A DNA stretch of 64,000 nucleotides from Gp6-AA40 sp035711805. GTDB lineage: Bacteria; Acidobacteriota; Vicinamibacteria; Vicinamibacterales; UBA2999. The notes beneath the pieces were generated by a model. That model worked only from the letters and a program-made list of their open reading frames with translations, did not search any database and was not told the DNA's origin. Below, piece after piece: positions 8,203 to 16,720 of this stretch. Position numbers and translations under genes: made by a program. How positions within the stretch are numbered: the stretch's first letter is position 1; each line of letters opens with the position of its first letter. The stretch covers positions 15,635-79,634 of the forward strand of contig DASTBV010000052.1 in assembly GCA_035711805.1 (NCBI GenBank), in the 5' to 3' direction.

Positions 8203-8240
8203 CGCGGTCCTGTTTTCGGCGCGAAGGACGCCGCACGGAC

Positions 8241-9077
8241 ATGACACTCTCCGCCGATCGAGTCTCGTACTCCTATGCAGGTCCGCCTAAAGGCGGACAC
8301 TACGACGGTCTGAATAGAGCCGGACACGACGCCAGCTCTGAGTTCGCGCTGCGCGATGTCAGTGTCACCATCGCCCCGCGCTCGCTGACGGGCCTGCTCG
8401 GGCCGAACGGCTGCGGCAAGACGACGCTGCTCAAGCTGATGTCGGGCGTTCTGAAGCCGGAGCTCGGATCCGTGCGCCTGGGGCAGCGCGAACTGCGCGG
8501 CCTCTCGGCGCGGGCGATTGCGCAGCAGATCGCCGTCGTGCCGCAGGAAACGCATCCGGCGTTCGACTTCACAGTGCTCGAGATGGTGCTGATGGGCCGT
8601 CACCCGCACCTCGGCGCCTTTCAGCTCGAAGGGCCGGATGATCTCGCCATCGCGCGGGAATCACTCGCCGCGACTGGTACCGCTCAGCTCGCACACCGCT
8701 CCTACACGACGCTCAGCGGCGGCGAGAAACAGCGCGTCGTGATCGCCAGCGCGTTGGCCCAGAAGCCGACTGTGCTCCTGCTCGACGAACCGACGGCATC
8801 GCTCGACCTCGGCTACCAGCTGGAGATCGCCTCGCTGCTCAAAGAGCTGAATCGCGAACGCCGGGTGACGATGGTGCTGGCGACGCACGATCTGAATCTG
8901 GCCGCGTCGCTGTGCGACACGCTGGTACTCCTCAGAGAGGGACAGGTGCTGATGCAGGGACCGACGCGCGAGGTCCTCACATCCGCCACCGTCAAGCAAC
9001 TCTATGGCGTGATCGCCGATGTGTCTTTTCACGAGCGTGCGGGCCACATCACGGTGATTCCGGTGCAGCGCCCATGA
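8241..9077 (+). CDS. btuD: Cobalamin/iron-type ABC transporter ATPase
   Basis: ATP-hydrolysing subunit of the importer. 278 aa with Walker A GPNGCGKTT, Q-loop VPQET, signature LSGGEKQR, Walker B VLLLDEPTASLD and the switch histidine THDLNLA. The riboswitch directly upstream makes corrinoid the expected substrate. Odd feature: residues ~14-24 (AGPPKGGHYDG) are the translation of a palindromic repeat at 8280-8307, inserted between the first beta strand (SADRVSYSYA) and ALRDVSV, where relatives have a short loop. The stop overlaps the btuC start (ATGA). Confidence 0.93.
   Translation: MTLSADRVSYSYAGPPKGGHYDGLNRAGHDASSEFALRDVSVTIAPRSLTGLLGPNGCGKTTLLKLMSGVLKPELGSVRLGQRELRGLSARAIAQQIAVVPQETHPAFDFTVLEMVLMGRHPHLGAFQLEGPDDLAIARESLAATGTAQLAHRSYTTLSGGEKQRVVIASALAQKPTVLLLDEPTASLDLGYQLEIASLLKELNRERRVTMVLATHDLNLAASLCDTLVLLREGQVLMQGPTREVLTSATVKQLYGVIADVSFHERAGHITVIPVQRP
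8280..8307. repeat. Palindromic repeat translated inside btuD
   Basis: GTCCGCCTAAAGGCGGAC (8281-8298) followed by ACTACGACG. Nearly the same 28 bases recur at 60331-60359. It is read in frame and adds about ten residues to the ATPase. Confidence 0.85.
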
Positions 9078-10150
9078 GCCCGCCGTCGCGTCTCGCTGCG
9101 TCGGCGAGGCAGGCTCTTGCGGTCGACGCGCTCGAGCGCCCAGCCCGCAAGCCGATCAGGACTCGACTGGCGGTCACCATCGCCGGGTTCGGCGCACTGG
9201 CGGTGGCCGCAATCGCGTTGGCGCCGCTCGTCGGCAGCACGCACATCAGCCTGTCGCGCGCGTTCGATCGATCCATCCCGTTCGCCGACAACGTCGACGC
9301 GCAGATCTTCTTCGTCGCACGTCTGCCGCGCGTGCTGTCCGGAGCGCTCGTCGGCGCGGCGCTCGCCGCGGCCGGAGTCGTCTTCCAGGCGCTGCTGCGC
9401 AATCCGCTGGCGACGCCGTTCACCCTCGGCGTGTCTGCCGGTGCATCGCTCGGTGCGATGCTGGTCCTCATCTTCGGCGTCAGCCTCAGCGTCGGACCGT
9501 TTTCGACCGTCCCGCTGGCCAGTTTTGCCGGCGCCGCCGTTGCCGCCGGAATCGTCTACCGCCTGGCCACGCCGTACCGCCGTGCGATGTCCACCGCGGT
9601 GCTACTGCTCGCCGGCGTCACGCTGAACTCGTTCTTTTCAGCGTTGATCATGTTCGCGCAGTACTTCGCCGACTTCGCCCAGGCGTATCGCGCCTCGCGC
9701 TGGCTGATGGGCGACCTCGACGTCGGCAGCTACCAGCCGATCATCGCGGCAGTGCCGCTGGTGGCGATCGCCTTCGCGGTGTTTGCGATGCTGCCGTCGG
9801 CGCTGAACGTGCTGAGCCTCGGGCCCGAAGCCGCCGCGACACGCGGCGTCGACGTCGTCCGCGCGCAGCGTCTGGCCTTTTTCAGCGCCTCGCTGGCAAC
9901 CAGCGCCGCCGTCTCGCTCGCCGGTCCGATCGGCTTCATCGGCATCGTCGTGCCGCATCTCGTGCGGCTGCTCGTCGGCGTCGATCACCGCATTGTGTTG
10001 CCGGCATCGGCGCTCTTCGGCGCGGCGTTCCTCGTCGCCTGCGATCTCGGCGCACGCACGCTGCTGGCGCCGGTCGAGCTTCCCGTCGGCGTCCTGACCG
10101 CGATGATCGGAGGTCCGTTCTTTTTATGGCTGCTGGTACGAAAAGGCTGA
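9074..10150 (+). CDS. btuC: FecCD/BtuC-type ABC transporter permease
   Basis: Membrane channel of the B12 importer. 358 aa from ATG 9074; the long in-frame extension upstream reads through btuD and is rejected. About ten hydrophobic helices are visible, with family motifs LPRVLSGALVGAALAAAGVVFQALLRNPLATPFTLGVSAGAS and, near the end, GPIGFIGIVVPHLVRLLVGVDHR. It overlaps the ATPase gene by four bases and the binding-protein gene by 25. Confidence 0.94.
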   Translation: MSPPSRLAASARQALAVDALERPARKPIRTRLAVTIAGFGALAVAAIALAPLVGSTHISLSRAFDRSIPFADNVDAQIFFVARLPRVLSGALVGAALAAAGVVFQALLRNPLATPFTLGVSAGASLGAMLVLIFGVSLSVGPFSTVPLASFAGAAVAAGIVYRLATPYRRAMSTAVLLLAGVTLNSFFSALIMFAQYFADFAQAYRASRWLMGDLDVGSYQPIIAAVPLVAIAFAVFAMLPSALNVLSLGPEAAATRGVDVVRAQRLAFFSASLATSAAVSLAGPIGFIGIVVPHLVRLLVGVDHRIVLPASALFGAAFLVACDLGARTLLAPVELPVGVLTAMIGGPFFLWLLVRKG

Positions 10151-11037
10151 TCGCGGCGGCGCTCGTCCTCGTCGCCTGTGGGGCGGGGCTTGTCAGCCCC
10201 GCCGGCGCGGACCTGACAAGGTCCGCGCCACGATTACAGTCGGAGAAAGCGCGCATCGTGTCGCTGGTCCCGGCACTCACCGAGATGTTCTACGCCATCG
10301 GCGCGGGCCCGCAGGTCGTCGGCGTCGGCAGCTTCGACCAGTTCCCGCCGGAAGTCGCCACGCTACCGCGGCTCGGCGCGCTCCTCGACCCGGACACGGA
10401 GCGGATCCTGACGCTGCGTCCGACGCTGGTCGGGATCTACGGCTCGCAGACGGACCTGCAGGCGCAACTCGCCCGGGCGGGGATTCGAGCCTACGTCTAC
10501 CGGCACGGTGGAATCGAGACGATCTACCGCACGATGCGTGAGCTCGGCACAGCGACCGCCCGTGAGCCACAGGCGGAACGCCTTGTCCGCGACCTGCAGG
10601 CACGCATCGCCACCATCCGCACGCGCGTCCGCAACCGCACGAAGCCGAAGGTGCTGCTGGTGATCAGCCGCCAGCCGGGAACGCTGCGCGAGATTTACGT
10701 CAGCGGCGGCGTCGGCTTCCTGCACGAGATGCTCGAGATCGCCGGCGGCCGAAACGTCTTTGCGGACGTCGCACGGGAGTCCGCCCAGCCGTCGCAGGAG
10801 ACGATCCTGGCCCGTGCACCGGACATCGTCGTGGAGGTCCACGCGGAGGGCATGTTCAAGACATCCAGCGTGCAGAACGAGAAGGCGGTGTGGGCTCCTC
10901 TGTCGTCGCTGCCGGCGGTGCGCAACAACCGGGTGCACGTGCTTCTCGGTCAGCACCTGGTCGTGCCGGGCCCACGATTCGCCGGCGGCGCCGAGGCGCT
11001 GGCGCGCACGATTCACCCCGCCGCGTTCAACCGCTGA
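10126..11037 (+). CDS. btuF: Periplasmic cobalamin/iron-complex binding lipoprotein
   Basis: Delivers substrate to the BtuCD channel. 303 aa with a lipoprotein signal (MAAGTKRLIAAALVLVAC, lipobox LVAC). The class III binding-protein fold starts at ARIVSLVPALTEMFYAIGAG and ends ...VWAPLSSLPAVRNNRVHVL. The ~18 residues right after the lipobox cysteine (GAGLVSPAGADLTRSAPRL) are encoded by a two-hairpin repeat at 10178-10236, so a repeat supplies the spacer between lipid anchor and domain. Substrate assignment rests on the riboswitch. Confidence 0.9.
   Translation: MAAGTKRLIAAALVLVACGAGLVSPAGADLTRSAPRLQSEKARIVSLVPALTEMFYAIGAGPQVVGVGSFDQFPPEVATLPRLGALLDPDTERILTLRPTLVGIYGSQTDLQAQLARAGIRAYVYRHGGIETIYRTMRELGTATAREPQAERLVRDLQARIATIRTRVRNRTKPKVLLVISRQPGTLREIYVSGGVGFLHEMLEIAGGRNVFADVARESAQPSQETILARAPDIVVEVHAEGMFKTSSVQNEKAVWAPLSSLPAVRNNRVHVLLGQHLVVPGPRFAGGAEALARTIHPAAFNR
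10178..10236. repeat. Two-hairpin repeat element, copy A (inside btuF)
   Basis: Begins GTGGGGCG and ends GCGCCACGATTA. It contains stems GGCGGGGCT/AGCCCCGCC and GGCGCGGACCT/AGGTCCGCGCC. The layout matches the copy at 41256-41311, and a looser copy is at 18879-18956. The stem sequences differ while pairing is kept. Confidence 0.8.
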
Positions 11038-11068
11038 AGCGGCGGTGGTCACGAGTGAGACGCCTCAC

Positions 11069-11752
11069 ATGAAGATCCTGTTGTCGTGGAGCTCCGGCAA
11101 GGACAGCGCATGGACGCTCCACGTGCTGAACCGGCAGCACCCGGGTGCGGTGACGGCGCTGCTCACCACGATCAACGAAGCGTACGATCGTGTGGCCATG
11201 CACGGCGTCCGCCGCGACGTGCTGGAAGCGCAGGCGCGCGCCGCACGCTTGCCGCTGCGCGTCATCAGCATTCCGGACGGATGCAATAACGCCCTGTACG
11301 AGCATCGGATGGGCGCTGCAGTACGCGCGGCCGTCGCCGACGGGTTCACCCACGTCGCCTTCGGCGACTTGTTCCTGCCGGATATCCGCCGCTATCGCGA
11401 AGAGCATCTCGCTGGATCGGGCCTCACACCGCTCTTCCCGCTGTGGGAGATACCGACGCGGACGCTCGCACGCGAGATGATCGCGGGCGGTCTCCGCGCG
11501 CGCATCGCCTGCGTGGACACGCGCGTGCTCGACCAGCGGTTCGTCGGCCGTTCCTTCGACGACTCGCTGCTCGACGACCTGCCGGCGACGGTCGACCCCT
11601 GCGGCGAGAACGGCGAGTTTCACACCTGCGTCTACGACGGCCCGATGTTCCACGAGCTGATGGATCTCGAGCCCGGGCGGCTCGAATCGCGCTCCCCCTT
11701 CACCTGGGCCGAACTGACCCTTCGCCTGCGCTCAGGGCAGGCTCGCTCGTGA
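11069..11752 (+). CDS. DUF71/COG2102 PP-loop ATPase, B12-linked
   Basis: 227 aa, from ATG 11069. The PP-loop is LLSWSSGKDSAW, and the family motif GENGEFHTCVYDGPMF follows near residue 180. Eukaryotic and archaeal members (Dph6) amidate diphthine, while a bacterial branch has been linked by comparative genomics to B12 salvage. Its place in a cobalamin-riboswitch operon fits the latter. The exact reaction is not established here. The last ten residues (LRLRSGQARS) come from a small palindromic repeat, CCTGC/GCAGG at 11728-11744, that extends the C-terminus. Confidence 0.8.
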   Translation: MKILLSWSSGKDSAWTLHVLNRQHPGAVTALLTTINEAYDRVAMHGVRRDVLEAQARAARLPLRVISIPDGCNNALYEHRMGAAVRAAVADGFTHVAFGDLFLPDIRRYREEHLAGSGLTPLFPLWEIPTRTLAREMIAGGLRARIACVDTRVLDQRFVGRSFDDSLLDDLPATVDPCGENGEFHTCVYDGPMFHELMDLEPGRLESRSPFTWAELTLRLRSGQARS

Positions 11753-12558
11753 CCGCCTATCCTTCGCGCATCGTCTGCCTGACGGAAGAAACGACCGAGA
11801 CGCTCTACATGCTCGGCGAAGGGGAACGCGTGGTCGGGGTCTCCGCGTACACGCTGAGGCCACCAGAAGCGCGGTCGAAGCCGCGCGTCTCGGCCTTCAT
11901 CCACGCCCATTACGACCGCATCGAGGCGCTCAATCCGGATCTGATCCTCGGCTTTTCAGATCTGCAGGCCGAGATCGCCTCCGATCTGATCAAACGCGGC
12001 TACCCGGTGATGGTCTTCAACCAGCGGAGCGTGGCCGAGATCCTCCGGATGATCCGGGTGGTCGGGGCGATCGTCGGCTCCGCGGCGCGAGCCGATGCGC
12101 TGGCCGATCGGCTCGAAATGGATCTCGACTTCTACCGCACCGCTGCGGCAGCGCTGCCGCGACGCCCGCGCGTTTACTTCGAGGAGTGGGGCGATCCGCT
12201 GATCTCGGGCATCCGCTGGGTGGAGGAGCTGATCGAGATCGCCGGCGGTGATCCGATCTTTCCAGAGCTGCGCGAGGCCGGACTCGCCAAGCACCGCATT
12301 GTGGATCCGGGCGAGGTCGCGCGGCGGGCGCCCGACATCATCATCGCGTCGTGGTGCGGCAAGCCGGTGAAGAAGGACGCGATTACGGGGCGCGCCGGCT
12401 GGCGCGACATCCCCGCGGTGCGCAATGGCCACGTGTATGAGGTGAAGTCCTCGATCATTTTGCAGCCCGGTCCGGCGGCGCTGACCGACGGCATCCGCGC
12501 GTTGCAGCAGATCATTCTTCGCGTGGGGAAATCAGCAAGCCGGCAGCGCGTCAACTGA
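11749..12558 (+). CDS. Second BtuF-like cobalamin-binding protein, no signal peptide
   Basis: 269 aa from GTG 11749, which overlaps the preceding stop (GTGA). Class III binding-protein fold: RIVCLTEETTETLYMLGEGERVVGVSAYT at the start, RWVEELIEIAGGD in the middle, and AVRNGHVYEVKSSIILQPGPA at the end. Unlike btuF it has no export signal, so it may be cytoplasmic or a start further upstream is missed. The reading frame before 11749 is the DUF71 gene, which makes a missed signal unlikely. Confidence 0.8.
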   Translation: MTAYPSRIVCLTEETTETLYMLGEGERVVGVSAYTLRPPEARSKPRVSAFIHAHYDRIEALNPDLILGFSDLQAEIASDLIKRGYPVMVFNQRSVAEILRMIRVVGAIVGSAARADALADRLEMDLDFYRTAAAALPRRPRVYFEEWGDPLISGIRWVEELIEIAGGDPIFPELREAGLAKHRIVDPGEVARRAPDIIIASWCGKPVKKDAITGRAGWRDIPAVRNGHVYEVKSSIILQPGPAALTDGIRALQQIILRVGKSASRQRVN

Positions 12559-12562
12559 TCGC

Positions 12563-13183
12563 CTATTCGCAGCGACGGTTCAGCAGCCGGGTAATCTCTT
12601 CGACGTACATCCGCAGCGACTCATCGTCCTGGTTCGGCTTTCTGCCGCGCTGCACGCACCAGGTTTCCTGCATCCGCAGGTCCGAGTTCAGAACGGCCAG
12701 CCATGACTCCCGCGGTTCACTGGAGTTCCTGATACAAGCGCTCAGCGTTCCGTAGGATCCCCAGATGGACTTCTGCCCATTCCGCACGACCACGTGCCCG
12801 TGAACCCACCGCTGCGGCACTCCGTCGGCACCGACGGACGAGCGCTGCGTCAGCCACTCAGCTTTCATCGGAAAGCCGCAGAAGCTGACGACGTCGCCGG
12901 CTTTCAGGAAGTCCAGTGCGATACCCCGTCGATTGAGTTGCCCGGCATCGGGACCTTCAATGGCCCATCGCCGAACCTGCCCGTCTCTGGTCTTCTCTTC
13001 CAACGTAACGATGCCGTGGGGATTGACGCGATCGAAACGCACGATGGTGCCCTGCACCCAAATCGCGCTGGTCAGCTCGAACATCCCCGAAGAGTGATGC
13101 GCCTGAAGAGCCGTCGCGCAGGCAAGCGAAATCGCCGCTGCCGTCATGCTTTTGATCCACGTCTTTATCTTCGCGCTCCTCAC
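12563..13183 (-). CDS. DUF6152 family exported protein
   Basis: 206 aa from GTG 13183, overlapping the upstream stop by four bases (GTGA). Signal peptide to about LACATALQA, then the family start HHSSGMFELTSAIWVQGTIVRFDRVNPHGIVTLEEK. The conserved HH...F and NPH motifs define this small periplasmic beta-domain family of unknown function. Four cysteines in the C-terminal half could form disulfides. It is translationally coupled to the DUF1326 gene. Confidence 0.75.
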   Translation of the reverse strand: MRSAKIKTWIKSMTAAAISLACATALQAHHSSGMFELTSAIWVQGTIVRFDRVNPHGIVTLEEKTRDGQVRRWAIEGPDAGQLNRRGIALDFLKAGDVVSFCGFPMKAEWLTQRSSVGADGVPQRWVHGHVVVRNGQKSIWGSYGTLSACIRNSSEPRESWLAVLNSDLRMQETWCVQRGRKPNQDDESLRMYVEEITRLLNRRCE

Positions 13184-13860
13184 ATTTGGGAAGGTACAGA
13201 GCGACTGTTACCCATTTGTGACGAGCGGACCACACCTGTGCCCGATTGCCGTATCGCGTTGAAATGAAAGTAGGAATCCTGGAGGTCGAGAGCAATCGAG
13301 GCCGTCGTTTTCGTTGTGCCGCTGGCGACCTCCGCGAGGTCGAATTCAATTCCATTCGGCAGGCTGATGCGAACGTGATGCTCGGCCCCGGTCGAAGGGC
13401 TCTTGATCGGACGGGCGGTGGATTCCAGCACGCCCGGGATCACGACGCGGGCCTTTCTACGTTTGATATCTGCGTCGAACTCGAACGGTTTGAAGAGCGG
13501 GGGGTGAACGGTGCTCGACATGGCCGTATAGACCCACCAGTGCGTAGCGCCCTCGCTGGTCTCTTTGCCATACATGATGGCGGCAAGCGCTTCCCGCTGC
13601 CTGTCGTCCGCCCGCTCATCGAGAACAGCCTGACATTCACCGTTGCCCTTGTAGATGGGCCCCGGCCACCCGTAGAGGAGCGCGGCACAAAGGCCATCGA
13701 GCGCTACGTCTCCAAAGCGTCCCTTATCGATCCGAACGGCGGCGAAGCCGCGGCAGTGTCCATGTGTAGGACGGGGAGACTCGAACTGACAAGGACAGGC
13801 GTAATCGCAATTGCAGTTACTGACCTCGACCCCTTCGATGTACCAGTCACGATGTGTCAT
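13180..13860 (-). CDS. DUF1326 family protein
   Basis: 226 aa. Begins MTHRDWYIEGVEVSNCNCDYACPCQFESPRPTHGHC, the CNCxxxCPCQF motif that defines DUF1326 and looks like a metal or thiol site. No signal peptide is visible. The family's function is unknown; members often sit next to membrane or metal-related genes. Here the partner is the DUF6152 protein. Confidence 0.85.
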   Translation of the reverse strand: MTHRDWYIEGVEVSNCNCDYACPCQFESPRPTHGHCRGFAAVRIDKGRFGDVALDGLCAALLYGWPGPIYKGNGECQAVLDERADDRQREALAAIMYGKETSEGATHWWVYTAMSSTVHPPLFKPFEFDADIKRRKARVVIPGVLESTARPIKSPSTGAEHHVRISLPNGIEFDLAEVASGTTKTTASIALDLQDSYFHFNAIRQSGTGVVRSSQMGNSRSVPSQM

Positions 13861-13990
13861 CGCGCCCTCCGTTCTGTCGTCCGGGATGGCACTCTATTGC
13901 AGAATGCTTCGAGCAACTCGTCCCAGACGTGTTTGGTGTCACCGTCGCTGCGTCCACCAACGGGCTCATTGCCATCGGGAGATCGGGTTT

Positions 13991-14290
13991 TCAAGTGTCC
14001 GCCCTGTGACCTATTTGCGGCGAATCGTGACAGCAGTCGAGAGCGGCAACCTGCGCCCAGGTGACTTCGGCCGTGCCTGCAAACAACCACACGACGATGG
14101 AAACCCCTCCAAGAGCTCGATGCGGAATCAGGACAATCAGGCAGGTGTTCCCCTCGGCCGTCAGTGCCGTTTCGCCTTCGTCGATCTGAGGGGCAGCGAG
14201 TTTGGCGAGGCGCTCAGCGACCGCCACGATGAAGTCGCGTTCAAAGCGCTTCAGGTCTCGACGCGTATGATCCCTCTGGAACCAAGCCAT
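13991..14290 (-). CDS. Hypothetical protein downstream of mqnD
   Basis: 99 aa from ATG 14290, 12 bp past the mqnD stop. Charged N-terminus (MAWFQRDHTRRDLKRFERDF) followed by a hydrophobic middle (CLIVLIPHRALGGVSIVVWLF). I do not recognise it. Coding status rests on position, an ATG and lack of competing frames; the 130 bp after it up to the DUF1326 start hold nothing I can identify. Confidence 0.4.
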   Translation of the reverse strand: MAWFQRDHTRRDLKRFERDFIVAVAERLAKLAAPQIDEGETALTAEGNTCLIVLIPHRALGGVSIVVWLFAGTAEVTWAQVAALDCCHDSPQIGHRADT

Positions 14291-14302
14291 GTGCTTCAGT
14301 GA

Positions 14303-15358
14303 TTAAGGATCATCTGACGGTCGTGCGTCGTCATCCTCTATATCGGCGTCATCCGGCCCATAGATGTAGCACGCGCCGTGGCATCGGGGGCACGACCGAT
14401 CATCGTGTCCACCGGTCGTAAAACGGCGATGCGCGGTCTTGTCGAGACCCGTGCCTTTGCAGGCAGGGCAAACCCGGACGGGCTCACGTGGTTTCTGGTC
14501 TGATTCAATCGCCCGACCGAGAAATAGGTCGCGGCCCACGGCTGGCACGATGCCGGCGCGGCGCGCGCGATCGAACAGCACTTCGACCGCCCGCCGGCCG
14601 TCGCGGCCCAGATCGACCGAGTACTCGTTCACGTAGAGGTCGATGTGCTGGTACATCACCTCTTCGCTCATCTCCTGCGCGTGCGCACGAACGTACGGCA
14701 GGCTGGCGTTGCGGTGGGCGAACGCGTATTCGACGCTCCGCCGCATCACTCGATTGATCGCCTGCTTCACGTCGTCGGGCAGCGAGCGCTTGACGACGAT
14801 GCCGCCGAGCGGGATCGGCGCGCCGGTCTCTGCTTCCCAGAACTCGCCGAGGTCGACGATCTTCCGCAGGCCCTTCGCCTGATAGGTGAAGCGGTTTTCG
14901 TGAATGATCACGCCGGCGTCGAATTTGCCGGCAAGGAGTGCCGGCTCGATCTCCGAGAACAGCACCTCCGTCTTGTTCTGCGCGGCGGGAAAAGCGAGGC
15001 CGCAGAGAAAGTTGGCCGTCGTGTACTTGCCGGGAATCGCGATGCTGATCTGTCCTCGCTCGACCTCTTCCCTGGCAATCGGCCGCCTGGCGATCAGCAG
15101 TGGACCGCAGTTCCTCCCGAGCGCGCTGCCGGCGTCGAGCAGCACGTAGGAGTCCGTGCAATACGCGTAGGCGTGGAAACTGAGCTTGGAGACGTCGGGT
15201 TCGCCGGCAAATGTCGAGTGGTTCAGCGCTTCGATATCGGCGAGCGTAACGGAAAACTCCAGCCCTTCTGTGTCGATACGGTCATGCACCATCGCATCGA
15301 ACATGAAGCAGTCGTTCGGGCACGGCGAAAACGCGAGTGACAGCTTCACGGCATTCAC
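14303..15358 (-). CDS. mqnD: 1,4-dihydroxy-6-naphthoate synthase with a zinc-finger tail
   Basis: Converts cyclic dehypoxanthine futalosine to 1,4-dihydroxy-6-naphthoate, the ring precursor of menaquinone. The first ~280 of 351 residues match MqnD: LAFSPCPNDCFMFDAMVH, DVSKLSFHAY, GPLLIAR, PGKYTTANFLCGL and DAGVIIHENRFTY. Residues ~290-351 are extra: CPACKGTGLD at 297 and CPRCHGACYIYG at 323 resemble the CxxCxGxG repeats of DnaJ, followed by an acidic tail. The methyltransferase gene ends one base upstream of its start. Confidence 0.93.
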   Translation of the reverse strand: MNAVKLSLAFSPCPNDCFMFDAMVHDRIDTEGLEFSVTLADIEALNHSTFAGEPDVSKLSFHAYAYCTDSYVLLDAGSALGRNCGPLLIARRPIAREEVERGQISIAIPGKYTTANFLCGLAFPAAQNKTEVLFSEIEPALLAGKFDAGVIIHENRFTYQAKGLRKIVDLGEFWEAETGAPIPLGGIVVKRSLPDDVKQAINRVMRRSVEYAFAHRNASLPYVRAHAQEMSEEVMYQHIDLYVNEYSVDLGRDGRRAVEVLFDRARRAGIVPAVGRDLFLGRAIESDQKPREPVRVCPACKGTGLDKTAHRRFTTGGHDDRSCPRCHGACYIYGPDDADIEDDDARPSDDP

Positions 15359-15359
15359 C

Positions 15360-16037
15360 TCACGCTCGAATTCGCATCATCCTGTTGCCGCCGCGCTGGA
15401 ACTCGTACGGAACACGCTCAATCGAAACGCTGAAGCCGTCCCGCTCGAACTCGGCCATCATGGGTTCGACGAATGGTGAAGGCACTGCCCCAAGAGCAAG
15501 CAGAGGGAAGATGCGGACCTCTCTCGCGACGCGGCACATCTCTCGAATCGCGCGCAGATGGAACGACTCGTCCAGCTGCGTGGTGTACAGGAACAGAAAG
15601 TGTGAGCACAATGCCAGATCGAACGTCGAGTCGCTGAACGGGAGCTCGGGCAGCGCGGCGACGACATATCGGCCGTCGGTTCGACCCGCCGGATAGTCGT
15701 CCAGGAAGTCGTTCATCGCGGCCATCCGGAGCTGACCGAGTTCGTCAACGGAGCGAATCTCGCTCCAGATAAACTCGGTCGCGTTCAGGCGCGTCTGCTC
15801 CAGGATCTCCTGGTACGTGACTGCGATTCGCTCCCGTAGTTGATCGACATCGTAGCGGTAGATCGGATCGCAGGAGACCACGGTCGATCCCCGGCGGGTC
15901 GCTTCAGCGTTGAAACTCGCTGGCCCGTCGCCGCACCCCACGATCGTCCGTCCGAGATCACTCTCGCTCAACGCGAACATGCGTTGATACTCGTCGAACG
16001 ACCGCCCCCAGGGGACCACCCTGTCGAGCGTGTACAT
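15360..16037 (-). CDS. Class I SAM-dependent methyltransferase-like protein
   Basis: 225 aa. The SAM-binding motif I is TIVGCGDGPASFNAEATRRG, motif II VVSCDPIYRYD, and the post-II segment is FDLALCSHFLFLY. No start of a substrate domain is recognisable. It lies between mqnB and mqnD with 0-1 bp gaps, so it is co-translated with them. A role in menaquinone synthesis is possible by context but not needed by the known pathway; the true ring methyltransferase is probably ubiE/menG at 34.5 kb. Confidence 0.75.
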   Translation of the reverse strand: MYTLDRVVPWGRSFDEYQRMFALSESDLGRTIVGCGDGPASFNAEATRRGSTVVSCDPIYRYDVDQLRERIAVTYQEILEQTRLNATEFIWSEIRSVDELGQLRMAAMNDFLDDYPAGRTDGRYVVAALPELPFSDSTFDLALCSHFLFLYTTQLDESFHLRAIREMCRVAREVRIFPLLALGAVPSPFVEPMMAEFERDGFSVSIERVPYEFQRGGNRMMRIRA

Positions 16038-16718
16038 TCACAGCGACTCCAGCAGCCGCACCGACTCGGCGCCAAGCGCCTTGATCGCCTGGTCCAGCCT
16101 CCAGGCGCCGCGGTTCCGCCGCTCGACGGCGTTCGACACGGCGCGCACCTGCGCAAAGGGCACCCCCGCAATCAGGCTCGCGTACATGAACGCCGCACCC
16201 TCCATCGATTCGACGTCCGGATCGTAACGCGTACGGATCGCAGCAATCGTCGGCTCGCTGCCATGGACGGTGTTGACGGTAATGCCAGTGACGCCACGCA
16301 GTGCCGACAGCGGAGCCAGCGGCGGCGGCGCGGCGTTGACGAGCAGGCCGCCCTCGAACGGAAACTCGTTTTCGCCGAGGAGCTGCAGCTGGTGGATGGT
16401 GAGAAAGCCATCGCCATCCTCGGCGCCGAGCTCGGCAAGGCGGTCCGCCGTGACGTGCACGACGGCGCCGGGCGCCAGGGCGGGGCGGAAGCTGCCGCAT
16501 ACGCCAAGGTTCAGCGCCAGGTCGTAATGCTCGGAGGCAAACGCACGCGAACACCAGGCGGCCGTCGCCACCATCCCGACCCCGGTCGTCAGCACCTCGA
16601 CGTCATGTTCGCCAAACGAATAGAGGACCGAACAGCGGCCGGTGTCGGCAAGACGGCGGAGCCGCGGAACGAGGGGTTCGACTTCGAACGGTGTTGCGCA
16701 GACGAGGAGAATGCGCAG
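16038..16718 (-). CDS. mqnB: Futalosine hydrolase
   Basis: Removes hypoxanthine (or adenine) from (amino)futalosine. From GTG 16595 the protein would be 185 aa and lack its first strand. Reading upstream in frame gives RILLVCATPFEVEPLVPRLRRLADTG..., the canonical N-terminus, so the start is probably the CTG at 16718, giving 226 aa. No ATG, GTG or TTG exists between the preceding stop (TAG at 16723-16721) and that point. Family motifs: TTGVGMVATA, NLGVCGSF and DVESMEGAAFMYA. Its stop abuts the methyltransferase ATG. Confidence 0.88.
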   Translation of the reverse strand: MRILLVCATPFEVEPLVPRLRRLADTGRCSVLYSFGEHDVEVLTTGVGMVATAAWCSRAFASEHYDLALNLGVCGSFRPALAPGAVVHVTADRLAELGAEDGDGFLTIHQLQLLGENEFPFEGGLLVNAAPPPLAPLSALRGVTGITVNTVHGSEPTIAAIRTRYDPDVESMEGAAFMYASLIAGVPFAQVRAVSNAVERRNRGAWRLDQAIKALGAESVRLLESL

Positions 16719-16720
16719 AG

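Noticed and set aside
13811..14302. 163-codon plus-strand frame near the DUF1326 gene
   Set aside because: Overlaps the DUF1326 start and mqnD side with no recognisable domain; a small minus-strand frame is the better candidate.
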